DNA from: RGIG5579 sp045543495
Lineage (GTDB): Bacteria > Bacillota > Clostridia > Oscillospirales > SIG627
Length of the DNA stretch: 64,000 nt
Reading direction: 5' to 3'
NCBI GenBank assembly: GCA_045543495.1
Contig: JAZQMO010000015.1
Coordinates: 1 to 64,000, forward strand
In this document: in pieces, positions 1 to 7,889 of the stretch
Layout: each line of letters opens with the position of its first letter
How positions within the stretch are numbered: position 1 is the stretch's first letter
Notes under the pieces: generated by a model
The model's input: only the letters and a program-made list of their open reading frames with translations
Told to the model about the DNA's origin: nothing
The model's database searches: none
Position numbers and translations under genes: made by a program

Positions 1-1
1 T

Positions 2-505
2 TGCGACACCACCTGTAACAAGTGTAATGAAATTCGTCAGGTAGAGCCTCACGCTTACGACAATGCTTGCGATACCACCTGTAACGAGTGCGGTGCCATT
101 CGTGAGGTGGAGGGACACAAGTACGATCACGCTTGTGATACTACCTGTAACAACTGCGGCGAGATCCGTACAGTTGAGCCTCACGCTTATGACAACGCCT
201 GCGACACCACCTGTAATAAGTGCGGTGAGATCCGTCAGGCAGAGGATCATAAGTACGATCACGGTTGTGATACCACCTGTAATATCTGTGGCGAGATCCG
301 TGTGGTAAATGACCACAAGTACGATCACGGCTGTGATAAGGACTGCAATGTATGCGGCGAGATCCGTGAGGTCAACGATCATCAGTATGACAACGGCTGT
401 GACAAGGATTGCAACGTTTGCGGTGCTATCCGTGAAGCCAATGACCACGCTTATGACAACTGGCAGGATGCTACCTGTAACAACTGCGGAGAGGTAAGAC
501 CCATT
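2..505 (+). repeat. 66-bp tandem repeats encoding Cys-rich 22-residue units
   Basis: Seven full 66-bp units (2-463) and a degenerate eighth (to about 505) are in frame within the surface protein gene. Each encodes a C-x3-C-x2-C core followed by H-x-YD. Sequence drift grows toward the 3' side (CDTTC becomes CDKDC, then QDATC). The array continues upstream beyond the window, so the copy number is unknown. Confidence 0.9.
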
Positions 506-1075
506 TACGACGGTTGGGTACAGTTCGGCGAGGATTGGGCCTTCTACAAAGAGGGCGAAATGCTGAAAAACCAGTGGATGGCAGATTCCGCAGGCTGGTG
601 CTATCTCGGGGCTGACGGCCTGATGATGAAGAACGCTTGGATCCCCGACTCTCAGGGCCTCTGCCGAGTGGACGGCAGCGGATATATAGTCTACAACTCC
701 TGGATCCACGATGGAATCCAGTGGAGATTTGTGGATGCAAAAGGCTATGTTCTTTGTAACGCTTGGCAGCTTGACTCCCAGGGCTGGTGCTATGTAGGTG
801 AGGATGGCTATATGCTCGCCGACACTTGGCACTATGATTCTCAGGGTCTGTGCTATATCGGAGAGGCGGGCTACTGCCTTGTAAACACCTTCAAGCAGCA
901 CGAAAACGGCTGGGTATATCTGGATGCCAACGGCAGTCAGGTAAAGAACAACTGGGTTCTGATCGGCTCTGATTGGTATTATCTGAATGCCGAGGGATTC
1001 CGAGTAGAAAACACCACCGTGAACATCGGCGGTGTGAACTACACCTTTGGTGAGGCCGGTATCTGGATCGCATAA
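2..1075 (+). CDS. Secreted/surface repeat protein, 5' end outside window (partial)
   Basis: The frame is open from the first bases, so the start lies upstream. The visible 357 residues have two parts. The first about 155 residues are 22-residue tandem repeats of the form CDTTCNxCGEIRxxxxHxYDN, with three Cys plus conserved His and Asp per unit, which suggests metal-binding knuckles. The rest (from about position 510) is a run of roughly 20-residue Trp/Tyr/Gly-rich repeats (for example GWCYVGEDGYMLADTW), the pattern of choline-binding/cell-wall-binding repeats (PF01473-like). Such C-terminal arrays normally hold exported proteins on the cell wall. CDTTCN repeats are familiar from gut Clostridia surface proteins but their role is unknown. 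No signal peptide or catalytic domain is visible because the N-terminus is missing. A strong terminator follows. Confidence 0.85.
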   Translation, partial: CDTTCNKCNEIRQVEPHAYDNACDTTCNECGAIREVEGHKYDHACDTTCNNCGEIRTVEPHAYDNACDTTCNKCGEIRQAEDHKYDHGCDTTCNICGEIRVVNDHKYDHGCDKDCNVCGEIREVNDHQYDNGCDKDCNVCGAIREANDHAYDNWQDATCNNCGEVRPIYDGWVQFGEDWAFYKEGEMLKNQWMADSAGWCYLGADGLMMKNAWIPDSQGLCRVDGSGYIVYNSWIHDGIQWRFVDAKGYVLCNAWQLDSQGWCYVGEDGYMLADTWHYDSQGLCYIGEAGYCLVNTFKQHENGWVYLDANGSQVKNNWVLIGSDWYYLNAEGFRVENTTVNIGGVNYTFGEAGIWIA

Positions 1076-1080
1076 AATTT

Positions 1081-1111
1081 AAAAAGGCACTCCTTCGGGA
1101 GTGCCTTTTTT
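1081..1111 (+). terminator. Rho-independent terminator of the surface protein gene
   Basis: A perfect 13-bp stem (aaaaaggcactcc/ggagtgccttttt) closes on a ttcg tetraloop and ends in a T run, six bases after the stop codon. Confidence 0.92.
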
Positions 1112-1148
1112 GAGTGAAGAGAGAAGAGATGAGAGAGAAGAGAAGTGG

Positions 1149-1178
1149 TAGGCTTTCCTTTTCGGAAAGCCTATTTGT
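1149..1178 (+). terminator. Second terminator-like hairpin
   Basis: A 10-bp stem (taggctttcc/ggaaagccta) with a short loop and a weak T-rich tail. It may back up the terminator 40 bases upstream. Confidence 0.5.
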
Positions 1179-1240
1179 TTTAACCCCTACTTTCTTTGAA
1201 AAGTAAGTAGGCAAAGAAACTTTTTTGGTAGGGTAGTCGC

Positions 1241-1278
1241 ATTAAAAATAAGCCGCTCACGAGCGGCTTATTTTTAAT
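1241..1278 (-). terminator. Bidirectional terminator, 18-bp inverted repeat
   Basis: A near-perfect palindrome (attaaaaataagccgctc and its complement) lies just past the 3' end of the leftward small membrane protein gene. A and T runs on both sides would work in either direction. Confidence 0.85.
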
Positions 1279-1294
1279 ATAAATAAATCAAAAC

Positions 1295-1627
1295 TTATTC
1301 AGCTTCCTTTTCGTCCTCTACAGCGGGTTCATCGGAAATGGTGAAATTGATGTCATCAGCATTGCCTTCGCAGAAGAAATCATCCTCACAGCAATCGCAG
1401 TCGTCGGAGCACCAATCTGCACCATCAAAAGCAAGCCTGTCATTCTTGGAATCCTGATACTCATTATAAAGCAAATATGCGCCACCGAGACCTCCCAAAA
1501 GGCCGAGACCGAGGAATGCTTTGGAAAGCTCCTTTTTGCGGTCAGCATATACAAAGGAAAGTACAAGGCTGGTGAAGGACTGTGCTACGAGACAGATCGC
1601 AACGATAAATCTGGTTTTTCTTGACAT
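1295..1627 (-). CDS. Small membrane protein with acidic Cys-rich tail
   Basis: 110 residues. Two hydrophobic stretches are visible (about residues 7-28 and 34-57), so it probably forms a membrane hairpin. The C-terminal half is very acidic and carries six Cys in the pattern WCSDDCDCCEDDFFC. The family was not recognised. The start is supported by an AAAGGAG site eight bases upstream. It stands alone between a strong terminator and prfB, 19 bases downstream of the prfB stop on the same strand, so it could be read from the prfB promoter. The clustered Cys/Asp tail could bind metal, but that is inference only. Confidence 0.7.
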   Translation of the reverse strand: MSRKTRFIVAICLVAQSFTSLVLSFVYADRKKELSKAFLGLGLLGGLGGAYLLYNEYQDSKNDRLAFDGADWCSDDCDCCEDDFFCEGNADDINFTISDEPAVEDEKEAE

Positions 1628-1646
1628 GGTATTTTCTCCTTTAAAA

Positions 1647-2762
1647 TTATTTATTTTCTCCTGATTTGTGAATCAGGTAGGCATTCATAAAGCCGTCAAG
1701 GTAACCGTCCATTACCTTGTTAATATCACCGTTTTCGTGACCGGTACGGTGATCCTTTGCCAAAGTGTAGGGCATAAATACATAGGATCGGATCTGTGCG
1801 CCCCATTCAATATTGGTCTTGGCGCCTTTGATATCTTCAATGCGCTCAAGCTGCTCACGCTCTTTGATCTCAAGAAGCTTGGATTTCAGCATTTTCATCG
1901 CTACTTCTTTGTTCTGAAGCTGGCTTCTTTCATTTTGGCATCCAACTACGATTCCCGTGGGAATATGCTTGATACGGATGGCAGAGTCGGTCTTGTTGAC
2001 GTGCTGACCACCGGCGCCACTGGCACGGTGTGCTTCAATTTCAAGATCCTCATCGCGAATTTCAATTTTGATCTTATCGTCAAATTCAGGCATAACCTCA
2101 ACAGAAGAGAAGGAGGTGTGGCGCCTTCCGGAGGAGTCAAAGGGGGAGACACGAACCAAACGGTGAACTCCGCTTTCGGATTTTAGGTACCCGTAAGCAA
2201 ATTCTCCTTCTACCAAGAAGGTCACACTTTTGATTCCTGCTTCATCCCCATCGAGATAATCCAAAACCTTAAAGCGGAAGCCTCTTCTTTCGGAAAAGCG
2301 CATATACATACGGTACAGCATTTCTGCCCAGTCTTGCGCTTCGGTGCCGCCTGCACCGGGGTGAATGGAAACAATGGCGTTGTTTCGATCATACTCACCG
2401 GAAAGCAGAAGCTTGATCTTTTGCTCCTCGTATGAGGTTTCAATGGTGTTGATATCGTTTAAAATATCTTCCGTGAAGCTGGCATCGTCATCGGCGATGG
2501 CAAGATCCAAAAGCTCCATAGTGGACTCGTAAAGGGAAGCGAGCTCTTCGTAATCGGTTACCGTATCCTTAACGCCCTTTAATTCTCCCAAAACTTTTTG
2601 TGAATTCTCGGGATCGTTCCAAAAATCGGGATTGGAAGCGATCTTTTCAAGCTCGGCACATTTTTCTTTTAATACATCAATTTTCAATGAAGTGGCAAGC
2701 TCTTCGATCTTGGGCTGCATATCCCTGAGTTGACCTCGAGCCTGTTCTAACTGGATAATCAA
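1647..2762 (-). CDS. prfB: Peptide chain release factor 2 (RF2)
   Basis: 371 residues, normal length. RF2 recognises UAA and UGA and triggers peptide release on the ribosome. The GGQ catalytic loop (GAGGQHVNKTDSAIR) is at about residue 250, and the recognition motif SPF is at about 205, which separates it from RF1. The start is a TTG seven bases after GGAGG; an ATG three codons earlier is too close to that site and runs into TGA. The reading frame is uninterrupted through the region (ATSLKIDVLKEK) where many prfB genes carry the CTT-TGA-C programmed frameshift, so that autoregulation is absent. A good promoter lies about 30 bases upstream. Confidence 0.95.
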   Translation of the reverse strand: MIIQLEQARGQLRDMQPKIEELATSLKIDVLKEKCAELEKIASNPDFWNDPENSQKVLGELKGVKDTVTDYEELASLYESTMELLDLAIADDDASFTEDILNDINTIETSYEEQKIKLLLSGEYDRNNAIVSIHPGAGGTEAQDWAEMLYRMYMRFSERRGFRFKVLDYLDGDEAGIKSVTFLVEGEFAYGYLKSESGVHRLVRVSPFDSSGRRHTSFSSVEVMPEFDDKIKIEIRDEDLEIEAHRASGAGGQHVNKTDSAIRIKHIPTGIVVGCQNERSQLQNKEVAMKMLKSKLLEIKEREQLERIEDIKGAKTNIEWGAQIRSYVFMPYTLAKDHRTGHENGDINKVMDGYLDGFMNAYLIHKSGENK

Positions 2763-2793
2763 AGCATTTCCTCCATAATATTCCTTATATATT

Positions 2794-2822
2794 ATTATAC
2801 TATGGAGTTTCGATTTTGTAAA
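2794..2822 (-). promoter_or_regulatory. Sigma-A type promoter of prfB
   Basis: On the minus strand TTTACA and TATAAT are separated by exactly 17 bases, about 30 bases before the prfB start. Confidence 0.8.
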
Positions 2823-2829
2823 TATTCAA

Positions 2830-3192
2830 TTATAAATTTTCAGGCTTTCCTTTGAAAAATATGCTCATAAGAAGGGAAAAACTGATCGCCGCAGTGATTC
2901 CGCCCGCTGTTGCTACAAGTCCTCCCGTCAGGATTCCCATCAATCCGTTCTCAGAAATGGCCTCTTGAACGCCCTTTGCAAGACAGTATCCAAATCCCGT
3001 TAATGGCACCAAAGCTCCGAAATTTGCAAATTCAACAAGCTTTTCGTATATTCCGATTCCCGTCAAAACGACTCCCGAAACCACATATCCCACGAGAATG
3101 CGAGCAGGGGAGAGCTTTGTTTTATCAATCAAAATCTGAGCGATCACACAAAGGATGCCGCCGACAACAAAGCATTTTATCCAATCAGACAT
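2830..3192 (-). CDS. spoVAE: Stage V sporulation protein AE (SpoVAE)
   Basis: About 120 residues, hydrophobic, with four predicted membrane segments and the family motif LVPLTGFGYCLAKG. SpoVA proteins form the inner-membrane channel that moves dipicolinic acid into the forespore and out at germination. I chose the ATG at 3192 because GGGAG lies nine bases upstream inside spoVAD; an ATG seven codons earlier has no good ribosome site. It overlaps the 3' end of spoVAD by eight bases, which implies translational coupling. The neighbouring spoVAC is not adjacent but at 7.9-8.4 kb. Confidence 0.93.
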   Translation of the reverse strand: MSDWIKCFVVGGILCVIAQILIDKTKLSPARILVGYVVSGVVLTGIGIYEKLVEFANFGALVPLTGFGYCLAKGVQEAISENGLMGILTGGLVATAGGITAAISFSLLMSIFFKGKPENL

Positions 3193-4198
3193 AGTGAAGT
3201 TCTCCCTTTTCAATTCTCACAAGATGAGCAACACCCGGAATACTTTCCTTTTGCATTACCGTTGAAGGGCTCAAAAGCGCACCGGTTCCGATCAGGAGTA
3301 TATTTTTATAGATCCCCTTTTTCATTAAGTCCGTAATATAAGCGGAAAAAACAGAAGCTGAGCATCCGCAGCCCGAGCCCCCTGCATTGACTTCTTGCTT
3401 TTCCATATCATAGATCATAAGTCCGCAATCGGTGTAACGATCTTCCAAATCAAGGCCGCTCTTTTTGCACAGCTCCCATGTGATCTCCTGACCCACCGTT
3501 CCAAGATCGCCCGACAGAATTAAATCAAAATCATTTACCTCAAGTGCTGTAGCTTCAAAATATCGAAGGAGCGTATCTGCACAGGCAGGCGCCATAGCGG
3601 CGCCCATATTGGCGGCATCGCTAATTTTGAAATCCCGAACGATTCCCGGAAAAAACTCCGTTAATAGAATATCACTTTCTTGATTCTTCAGGATGACGCA
3701 ACCGCATCCCGTTACCGTGTTTTGAGCTGTTGGTGTTCTCTGGCAACCGTATTCCAATGGAAAGCGGTATTGCCGTTCTGCGGAACAAAAATGAGAGGAA
3801 GCGAGACAAAGAGCACTTTCTCCCAAGCCTGCATCCAAACAAACACCACCGAGGCCGAGAGACAGAGCGAAGGTGGAGCAGGCTCCGTACAGGCCGAGAT
3901 AAGGAATTTCCTTTTCTTTTAAGCCAAATACCGTAGCAGTACACTGATTGGTCAGATCTCCCGCCAAGACAAGGTCGATATCATTGTAGCTGCATCCTGC
4001 TTTTTTGATGGCAATTTCACTGCAGGAGCGTACCATTTCAGCCTCAGCCTTTTCCCAAGTATCCATTCCGAATTTACTATCGGGGGATGAAAGATCAAAA
4101 TAGCTTTTTAACGGCCCTTGACGTTCCATTTCTCCCACCACGGCAGATGCACCGAAAAGACCGATTTTTCGTTTGAATTTTAATATATTTCTTGCCAT
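3185..4198 (-). CDS. spoVAD: Stage V sporulation protein AD (SpoVAD)
   Basis: 337 residues, the family's usual length. SpoVAD has a thiolase-like fold and binds dipicolinic acid at the spore inner membrane. The N-terminal KIGLFGASAVVGEMERQGPL, the GDLTNQ stretch and the C-terminal GGSGCGCSASVFSAY are typical. The start has AGAGGA upstream. It is the first gene of the spoVAD-spoVAE pair and is preceded by the terminator of the CofE-like gene, so it must have its own promoter in fewer than 60 bases; I could not identify a convincing sigma-G site there. Confidence 0.95.
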   Translation of the reverse strand: MARNILKFKRKIGLFGASAVVGEMERQGPLKSYFDLSSPDSKFGMDTWEKAEAEMVRSCSEIAIKKAGCSYNDIDLVLAGDLTNQCTATVFGLKEKEIPYLGLYGACSTFALSLGLGGVCLDAGLGESALCLASSHFCSAERQYRFPLEYGCQRTPTAQNTVTGCGCVILKNQESDILLTEFFPGIVRDFKISDAANMGAAMAPACADTLLRYFEATALEVNDFDLILSGDLGTVGQEITWELCKKSGLDLEDRYTDCGLMIYDMEKQEVNAGGSGCGCSASVFSAYITDLMKKGIYKNILLIGTGALLSPSTVMQKESIPGVAHLVRIEKGELHYV

Positions 4199-4252
4199 AA
4201 AGATTCCTCTTTTTTTAGTATTATGGCAATTTCAAAAGAGGAGTATACAAAA

Positions 4253-4278
4253 AAAGAAGCGCAGATGCGCTTCTTTTG
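4253..4278 (-). terminator. Terminator of the CofE-like gene
   Basis: An 11-bp stem (aaaagaagcgc/gcgcttctttt, loop agat) lies 12 bases past the stop codon of the leftward gene. Confidence 0.85.
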
Positions 4279-4289
4279 AAATTTTATAA

Positions 4290-5489
4290 TCAGTTGGTAT
4301 AATTATCGAAATAGCCTTGAACCAAAACAACGGGAGTACCCTTATCGCCGGAACCGCTGGTGAGGTCACACAGAGAGCCGATCAGGTCAGTCAGCTGTCT
4401 GGGTGTGGTGCCCTGAGAAGCCATGTTGCCAACAAGACTACCGTTTTTCTGACGAATGCTTTCAGAAATTGCTCTCTTCAATTCCTCACCTGAAAGATTC
4501 TTGTAATCGTTATCGGCAAGGTATTTGAGTTTGAGCTCGTTGGGGGTTCCGATCAAGCCGTCGGTAAAGGCGGGGGAAACAACGGGATCGGCAAGCTCCC
4601 AGATCTTACCTTGGGGATCCTTGAAGGCTCCGTCTCCGTAAACCATAACCTCAATGCTTTTGCCCGTGCGGTCCTTGAGAATCTTCTGAATATCAAGAAC
4701 GAGAGACTTGCAATCTCTGGGGAAGAGCTTCACGGTGTCCTCGGTTGCCTTGTTGGATCCGAGGAGTCCGTAATTTTCGTTGAAGCCGCTTCCTTCTATG
4801 GAAGAGGTCATAATATCGTCAAGACCGAGAACGACCTTTGCACCTGCTTTGGTTAAAAGGCGCTTGGTGCGGCGTCTTGTGTGAATGTCGCAGGTCAAAA
4901 CGTGATCCGCATAGGAAAGAATGGCTTTGGGCTGGTTTGCAAAAATAATCTCTGCCTCGGCACCCATTTCACGAATCAGATTGGCATAATATTCAACATA
5001 GTCAACACCGGTAAATTCGTGCTTATTTTCGCCAAAGAGCTCTCTGTACTTTTCCAGCGTGAGAACATCCGCATAAGGATCTACCCCTGCTTCGTCCAGC
5101 TGATCCAGGCTGACAAGCTCATTTCCCACCTCATCGGAAGGATAGCTGAGCATCAAAACAATCTTTTTTGCGCCCTTGGCAATTCCTTTCAGACAGATAG
5201 CAAAGCGGTTTCTGGAAAGAATGGGGAAGATCACACCAACCGTCTCGCCCCCAAGCTTTGTACGAACATCCTCGGCAATATTGTCAATGGATACGTAGTT
5301 TCCTTGTGCACGGGCAACGATGGATTCGGTCATTGCGACAACATCACGGTCCTTCAATTCAAATCCTTCATATTCCGCCGCTTCCATTACACTGGTAGAA
5401 ACGATTTCTGCTAAATTGTCTCCCTCACGGATAATAGGGCAACGAATTCCTCTGGAAACCGTACCTACTCTTCTTTCGTTCTTTTGCAT
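4290..5489 (-). CDS. Coenzyme F420-0:L-glutamate ligase-like protein (CofE family)
   Basis: 399 residues. The region MTESIVARAQGNYVSIDNIA and the later GDGAFKDPQGKIWELADP resemble the CofE/F420 gamma-glutamyl ligase family (PF01996), which adds glutamate by amide ligation using a nucleoside triphosphate. Many F420-free Clostridia carry such homologues and their substrate is unknown. No other F420 gene is in the window, so ligation of glutamate to F420 should not be assumed. It is transcribed divergently from the LarA-like gene, with a promoter on each strand in the shared 216-bp region, and a terminator isolates it from spoVAD. Confidence 0.75.
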   Translation of the reverse strand: MQKNERRVGTVSRGIRCPIIREGDNLAEIVSTSVMEAAEYEGFELKDRDVVAMTESIVARAQGNYVSIDNIAEDVRTKLGGETVGVIFPILSRNRFAICLKGIAKGAKKIVLMLSYPSDEVGNELVSLDQLDEAGVDPYADVLTLEKYRELFGENKHEFTGVDYVEYYANLIREMGAEAEIIFANQPKAILSYADHVLTCDIHTRRRTKRLLTKAGAKVVLGLDDIMTSSIEGSGFNENYGLLGSNKATEDTVKLFPRDCKSLVLDIQKILKDRTGKSIEVMVYGDGAFKDPQGKIWELADPVVSPAFTDGLIGTPNELKLKYLADNDYKNLSGEELKRAISESIRQKNGSLVGNMASQGTTPRQLTDLIGSLCDLTSGSGDKGTPVVLVQGYFDNYTN

Positions 5490-5546
5490 TCAAACCACGT
5501 CCTTATAAAAAGAATCTATGTTAGCGATGAAATCTCTAACAGATGA

Positions 5547-5575
5547 ATTATACTATAAAAGAACTAAAACTGCAA
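5547..5575 (-). promoter_or_regulatory. Promoter of the CofE-like gene
   Basis: On the minus strand TTGCAG and TATAAT are 17 bases apart, about 58 bases before the start codon. Confidence 0.75.
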
Positions 5576-5644
5576 TATCTTTTTGAAAAAAATTTTTGAA
5601 TTTGAAAATGATTGCTTTTGGGAACATAATAACTCTTTCAAATA

Positions 5645-5673
5645 TTTACATCAAATCACGAATGTGTTATAAT
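5645..5673 (+). promoter_or_regulatory. Promoter of the LarA-like gene
   Basis: TTTACA and TATAAT with a 17-base spacer, about 32 bases before the start. The sequence from -40 to -10 is nearly repeated at 7172-7205, ahead of the lipoprotein gene. Confidence 0.85.
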
Positions 5674-5705
5674 GATGCTATGAACCAATTGAAAAGGAGT
5701 TTATT

Positions 5706-6977
5706 ATGGCTACTATTGTGGATCGCTTGTTGGAAGGGGTAGAATTGCCTCGCTTTGTGCGGATCAATCAGAGCTTTCCTTCTGAGCGTATCGCACCCGA
5801 ACAGATTCGGGAGGCGGTATATAAAGAATTAAGTCGTCCTCAAATTGCAAGCACGATTCTGCCCGGAAAATCGGTTTGCATTACCTGCGGAAGCAGAGGT
5901 ATTGATAATATTGTAGCCATTATCCGATCAGTGGTGGAGTTCTGCCGAGAGAGGGGCGCAAATCCCTTCGCTGTGCCCGCCATGGGCTCCCACGGTGGAG
6001 CAACAGATGAGGGGCAGCTGGAGGTTTTACATTCGTTTGGTATTACAGAAGAAATCATTGGCTGCCCGATCCGAAGCAGTATGAAAACGACTCTGATCGG
6101 AAAAACGGAAGATGATCGCCCTGTTTATATTGATCACTATGCCGCCGCCAGCGATGCAATCATTCTCGTGAACCGTATCAAGCCCCACACATCCTTCCGT
6201 GGCACTTACGAAAGCGGCCTGATGAAGATGATGGCCATCGGCCTTGCCAAGCAAAAGGGGGCAGAGGCTTGTCATGCGGAAGGTTTCCCGAGAATGCATC
6301 ACATGGTACCGCTCTTTGGGAAAGCCATTCTGAAACAAGCACCCGTTGCCTTTGGTTTGGGTATTATTGAAAATGCTTTTGATCAAACCGCTCAGCTTCA
6401 CGCCTTGACACCAAGCGAAATCATTGACCGAGAGCCTGTGCTTTTGCAGGAGGCAGCAAGAATGATGCCTTCCCTTGGTTTTTCGGAGTGCGATGTTCTG
6501 ATTGTGGATGAGATCGGCAAGAATATCAGCGGTTGCGGTATGGATCCCAATATTACAGGAGTTTTTGCAACTCCCGGAATGACAGGCGGCATCAACGCTC
6601 AGCGGCGGTGCATCCTATCCCTGACCCCCGAGACACACGGAAACGGCTATGGAATGGGTGCCGCCGATGCCATCACCCAAAGGCTCTATGATCAGTTGGA
6701 TTTGAATATGATCTATCCCAACTCTATCACATCAACCTCTCTCGGCTTTTCCAAGATCCCTATGATTATGCCAAATGACCGTGCCGCTATTCAGTTATGC
6801 TTGCGCACCTGTAATCGGATTGACAAAAAGAACCCCCGTATCATTCGTATCAAAAACACCCTTGCCCTGACGGAATTTGAAATTTCCGAGGCTCTTATTC
6901 CGAAAATGAAGGACAATATGCAAACAATCTCTTCCCCTTACGATCTACCTTTTGACGAGAACGGAAATTTGTTATAA
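5706..6977 (+). CDS. LarA-like (lactate racemase N-terminal domain/DUF2088) protein
   Basis: 423 residues. The motifs GSRGIDNI, GSHGGATDEGQ and NRIKPHTSFRGTYESGLMK match the nucleotide/cofactor-binding region of the LarA/DUF2088 family, whose founder is the nickel-pincer lactate racemase. The maturation genes larB, larC and larE are not nearby, so a nickel-pincer cofactor cannot be claimed. A second domain from about residue 230 contains DVLIVDEIGKNISGCGMDPN. The AAAAGGAG site is six to seven bases before the ATG. It is monocistronic and divergent from the CofE-like gene. The substrate is unknown. Confidence 0.75.
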   Translation: MATIVDRLLEGVELPRFVRINQSFPSERIAPEQIREAVYKELSRPQIASTILPGKSVCITCGSRGIDNIVAIIRSVVEFCRERGANPFAVPAMGSHGGATDEGQLEVLHSFGITEEIIGCPIRSSMKTTLIGKTEDDRPVYIDHYAAASDAIILVNRIKPHTSFRGTYESGLMKMMAIGLAKQKGAEACHAEGFPRMHHMVPLFGKAILKQAPVAFGLGIIENAFDQTAQLHALTPSEIIDREPVLLQEAARMMPSLGFSECDVLIVDEIGKNISGCGMDPNITGVFATPGMTGGINAQRRCILSLTPETHGNGYGMGAADAITQRLYDQLDLNMIYPNSITSTSLGFSKIPMIMPNDRAAIQLCLRTCNRIDKKNPRIIRIKNTLALTEFEISEALIPKMKDNMQTISSPYDLPFDENGNLL

Positions 6978-7021
6978 ATAGAACCTGCAAAGAATTCTGC
7001 GTGTTTGTTCGAGGTATAAAT

Positions 7022-7163
7022 AACAATGGGGTTATTCAATAAATAACCCTATAAATCACACTTGCAACCGTACCATACACAATAACAGGGCCTGCTATTG
7101 TAAATATATTGGCGCCAAGGCCTAAAATCCAGCCTTCTGCTTGTGGTTAAGTAGGACACAGTA
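7022..7163 (-). pseudogene. Decayed 3' fragment of spoVAC
   Basis: Read on the minus strand, this stretch encodes AEGWILGLGANIFTIAGPV followed by IVYGTVASVIYRVIY, almost the same as the C-terminus of the intact SpoVAC at 7922-8359 (AEGFILGVGAKMFTIAGPV and onward). The intact protein's Trp codon near the end is TGA here, another in-frame stop occurs three codons before the AEG motif, and one codon is deleted. Nucleotide similarity extends over about 140 bases including the stop region and ends upstream near ANYCVL. It is therefore a non-functional partial duplicate. It sits on the spoVAD side of the inserted lipoprotein gene. Confidence 0.85.
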
Positions 7164-7176
7164 GTTTGCAAAAATA

Positions 7177-7205
7177 TTTACATTAAATCAGCGGTGTGGT
7201 ATAGT
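7177..7205 (+). promoter_or_regulatory. Promoter of the lipoprotein gene
   Basis: TTTACA and TATAGT with a 17-base spacer. The block from aaatatttaca to the -10 box closely matches the promoter at 5642-5673. Confidence 0.8.
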
Positions 7206-7226
7206 AAAATAAAGGAGCGTGATATT

Positions 7227-7880
7227 ATGAAGAAAACAATAGCAATCATTCTTGCAATATGCTTTTTGTTTTCACTGTGCGGCTGTTCTAAAGAAAAGAC
7301 AAAGATTACAGATTACCAATACATGTATGACGGAATTGTTAAAGATTGGAACAAGGTTGCTACACCTGGCTGTGAACGTGATAATCTTTTTGGTTATGGC
7401 GAATATCTTTACAACTCACATCTATTATTTTTCCCTCGCGAAACCCCGTCTACTTTACATGAGTTTTATTTTCATTGGTCACAAGGAATTGATGTGGATG
7501 GATATGCAATTTATTTCACCTGTCAATTAACTGATGATAATTACCTTACTTTTGTTGAAGGTCTAAATAATTTCAATATTCAAAAAAGTGATGAATCCAT
7601 CGAACTATTATATGATGACACTCATTTTTCCTTACCTGCATATATTCTGCAGTGGAGAAATGTTGGCGAAAAATGGGAAGTTCTCGAATACATTATGTTG
7701 GATAAGGACCACAACACCGCTGTTTTTGTATATACGATGAGCGAACTTGAATTTATCGAAGAAAACTCAACATATACAGTTACACCACAAGAAATGAACT
7801 TCCTTGACGAAGATTTTTCAATATACGAGGATTTTGAAAACAGCACTTACGATATTTCATTTCTTGAATATTTAAAGTAA
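7227..7880 (+). CDS. Predicted lipoprotein of unknown function
   Basis: 217 residues. The N-terminus (MKKTIAIILAICFLFSLCGC) is a type II signal peptide with the lipidation Cys at about residue 20, so the protein should be anchored outside the membrane. The mature part is acidic and rich in Tyr, Phe and Asp; no known family was recognised. The start has AAGGAG nine bases upstream; a longer reading frame from 7194 lacks a ribosome site. It has its own promoter and terminator and lies between a spoVAC remnant and the intact spoVAC, so it looks like an insertion into the spoVA locus. Its base composition is more AT-rich than its neighbours. Confidence 0.75.
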   Translation: MKKTIAIILAICFLFSLCGCSKEKTKITDYQYMYDGIVKDWNKVATPGCERDNLFGYGEYLYNSHLLFFPRETPSTLHEFYFHWSQGIDVDGYAIYFTCQLTDDNYLTFVEGLNNFNIQKSDESIELLYDDTHFSLPAYILQWRNVGEKWEVLEYIMLDKDHNTAVFVYTMSELEFIEENSTYTVTPQEMNFLDEDFSIYEDFENSTYDISFLEYLK

Positions 7881-7889
7881 AAAACACGC

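Noticed and set aside
2..505. 66-bp repeats as a CRISPR-like array
   Set aside because: The repeats are in frame, code for a regular peptide, have no unique spacers and no cas genes nearby.
2757..2775. ATG-CTT-TGA upstream of prfB as a frameshift cassette
   Set aside because: A +1 shift at CTT-TGA would not enter the prfB frame, and GGAGG is too close to this ATG; the TTG three codons later has ideal spacing.
4199..4252. Sigma-G promoter ahead of spoVAD
   Set aside because: TGTATA and CATAATA are present but 18 bases apart rather than 14-15, so the match is not convincing.
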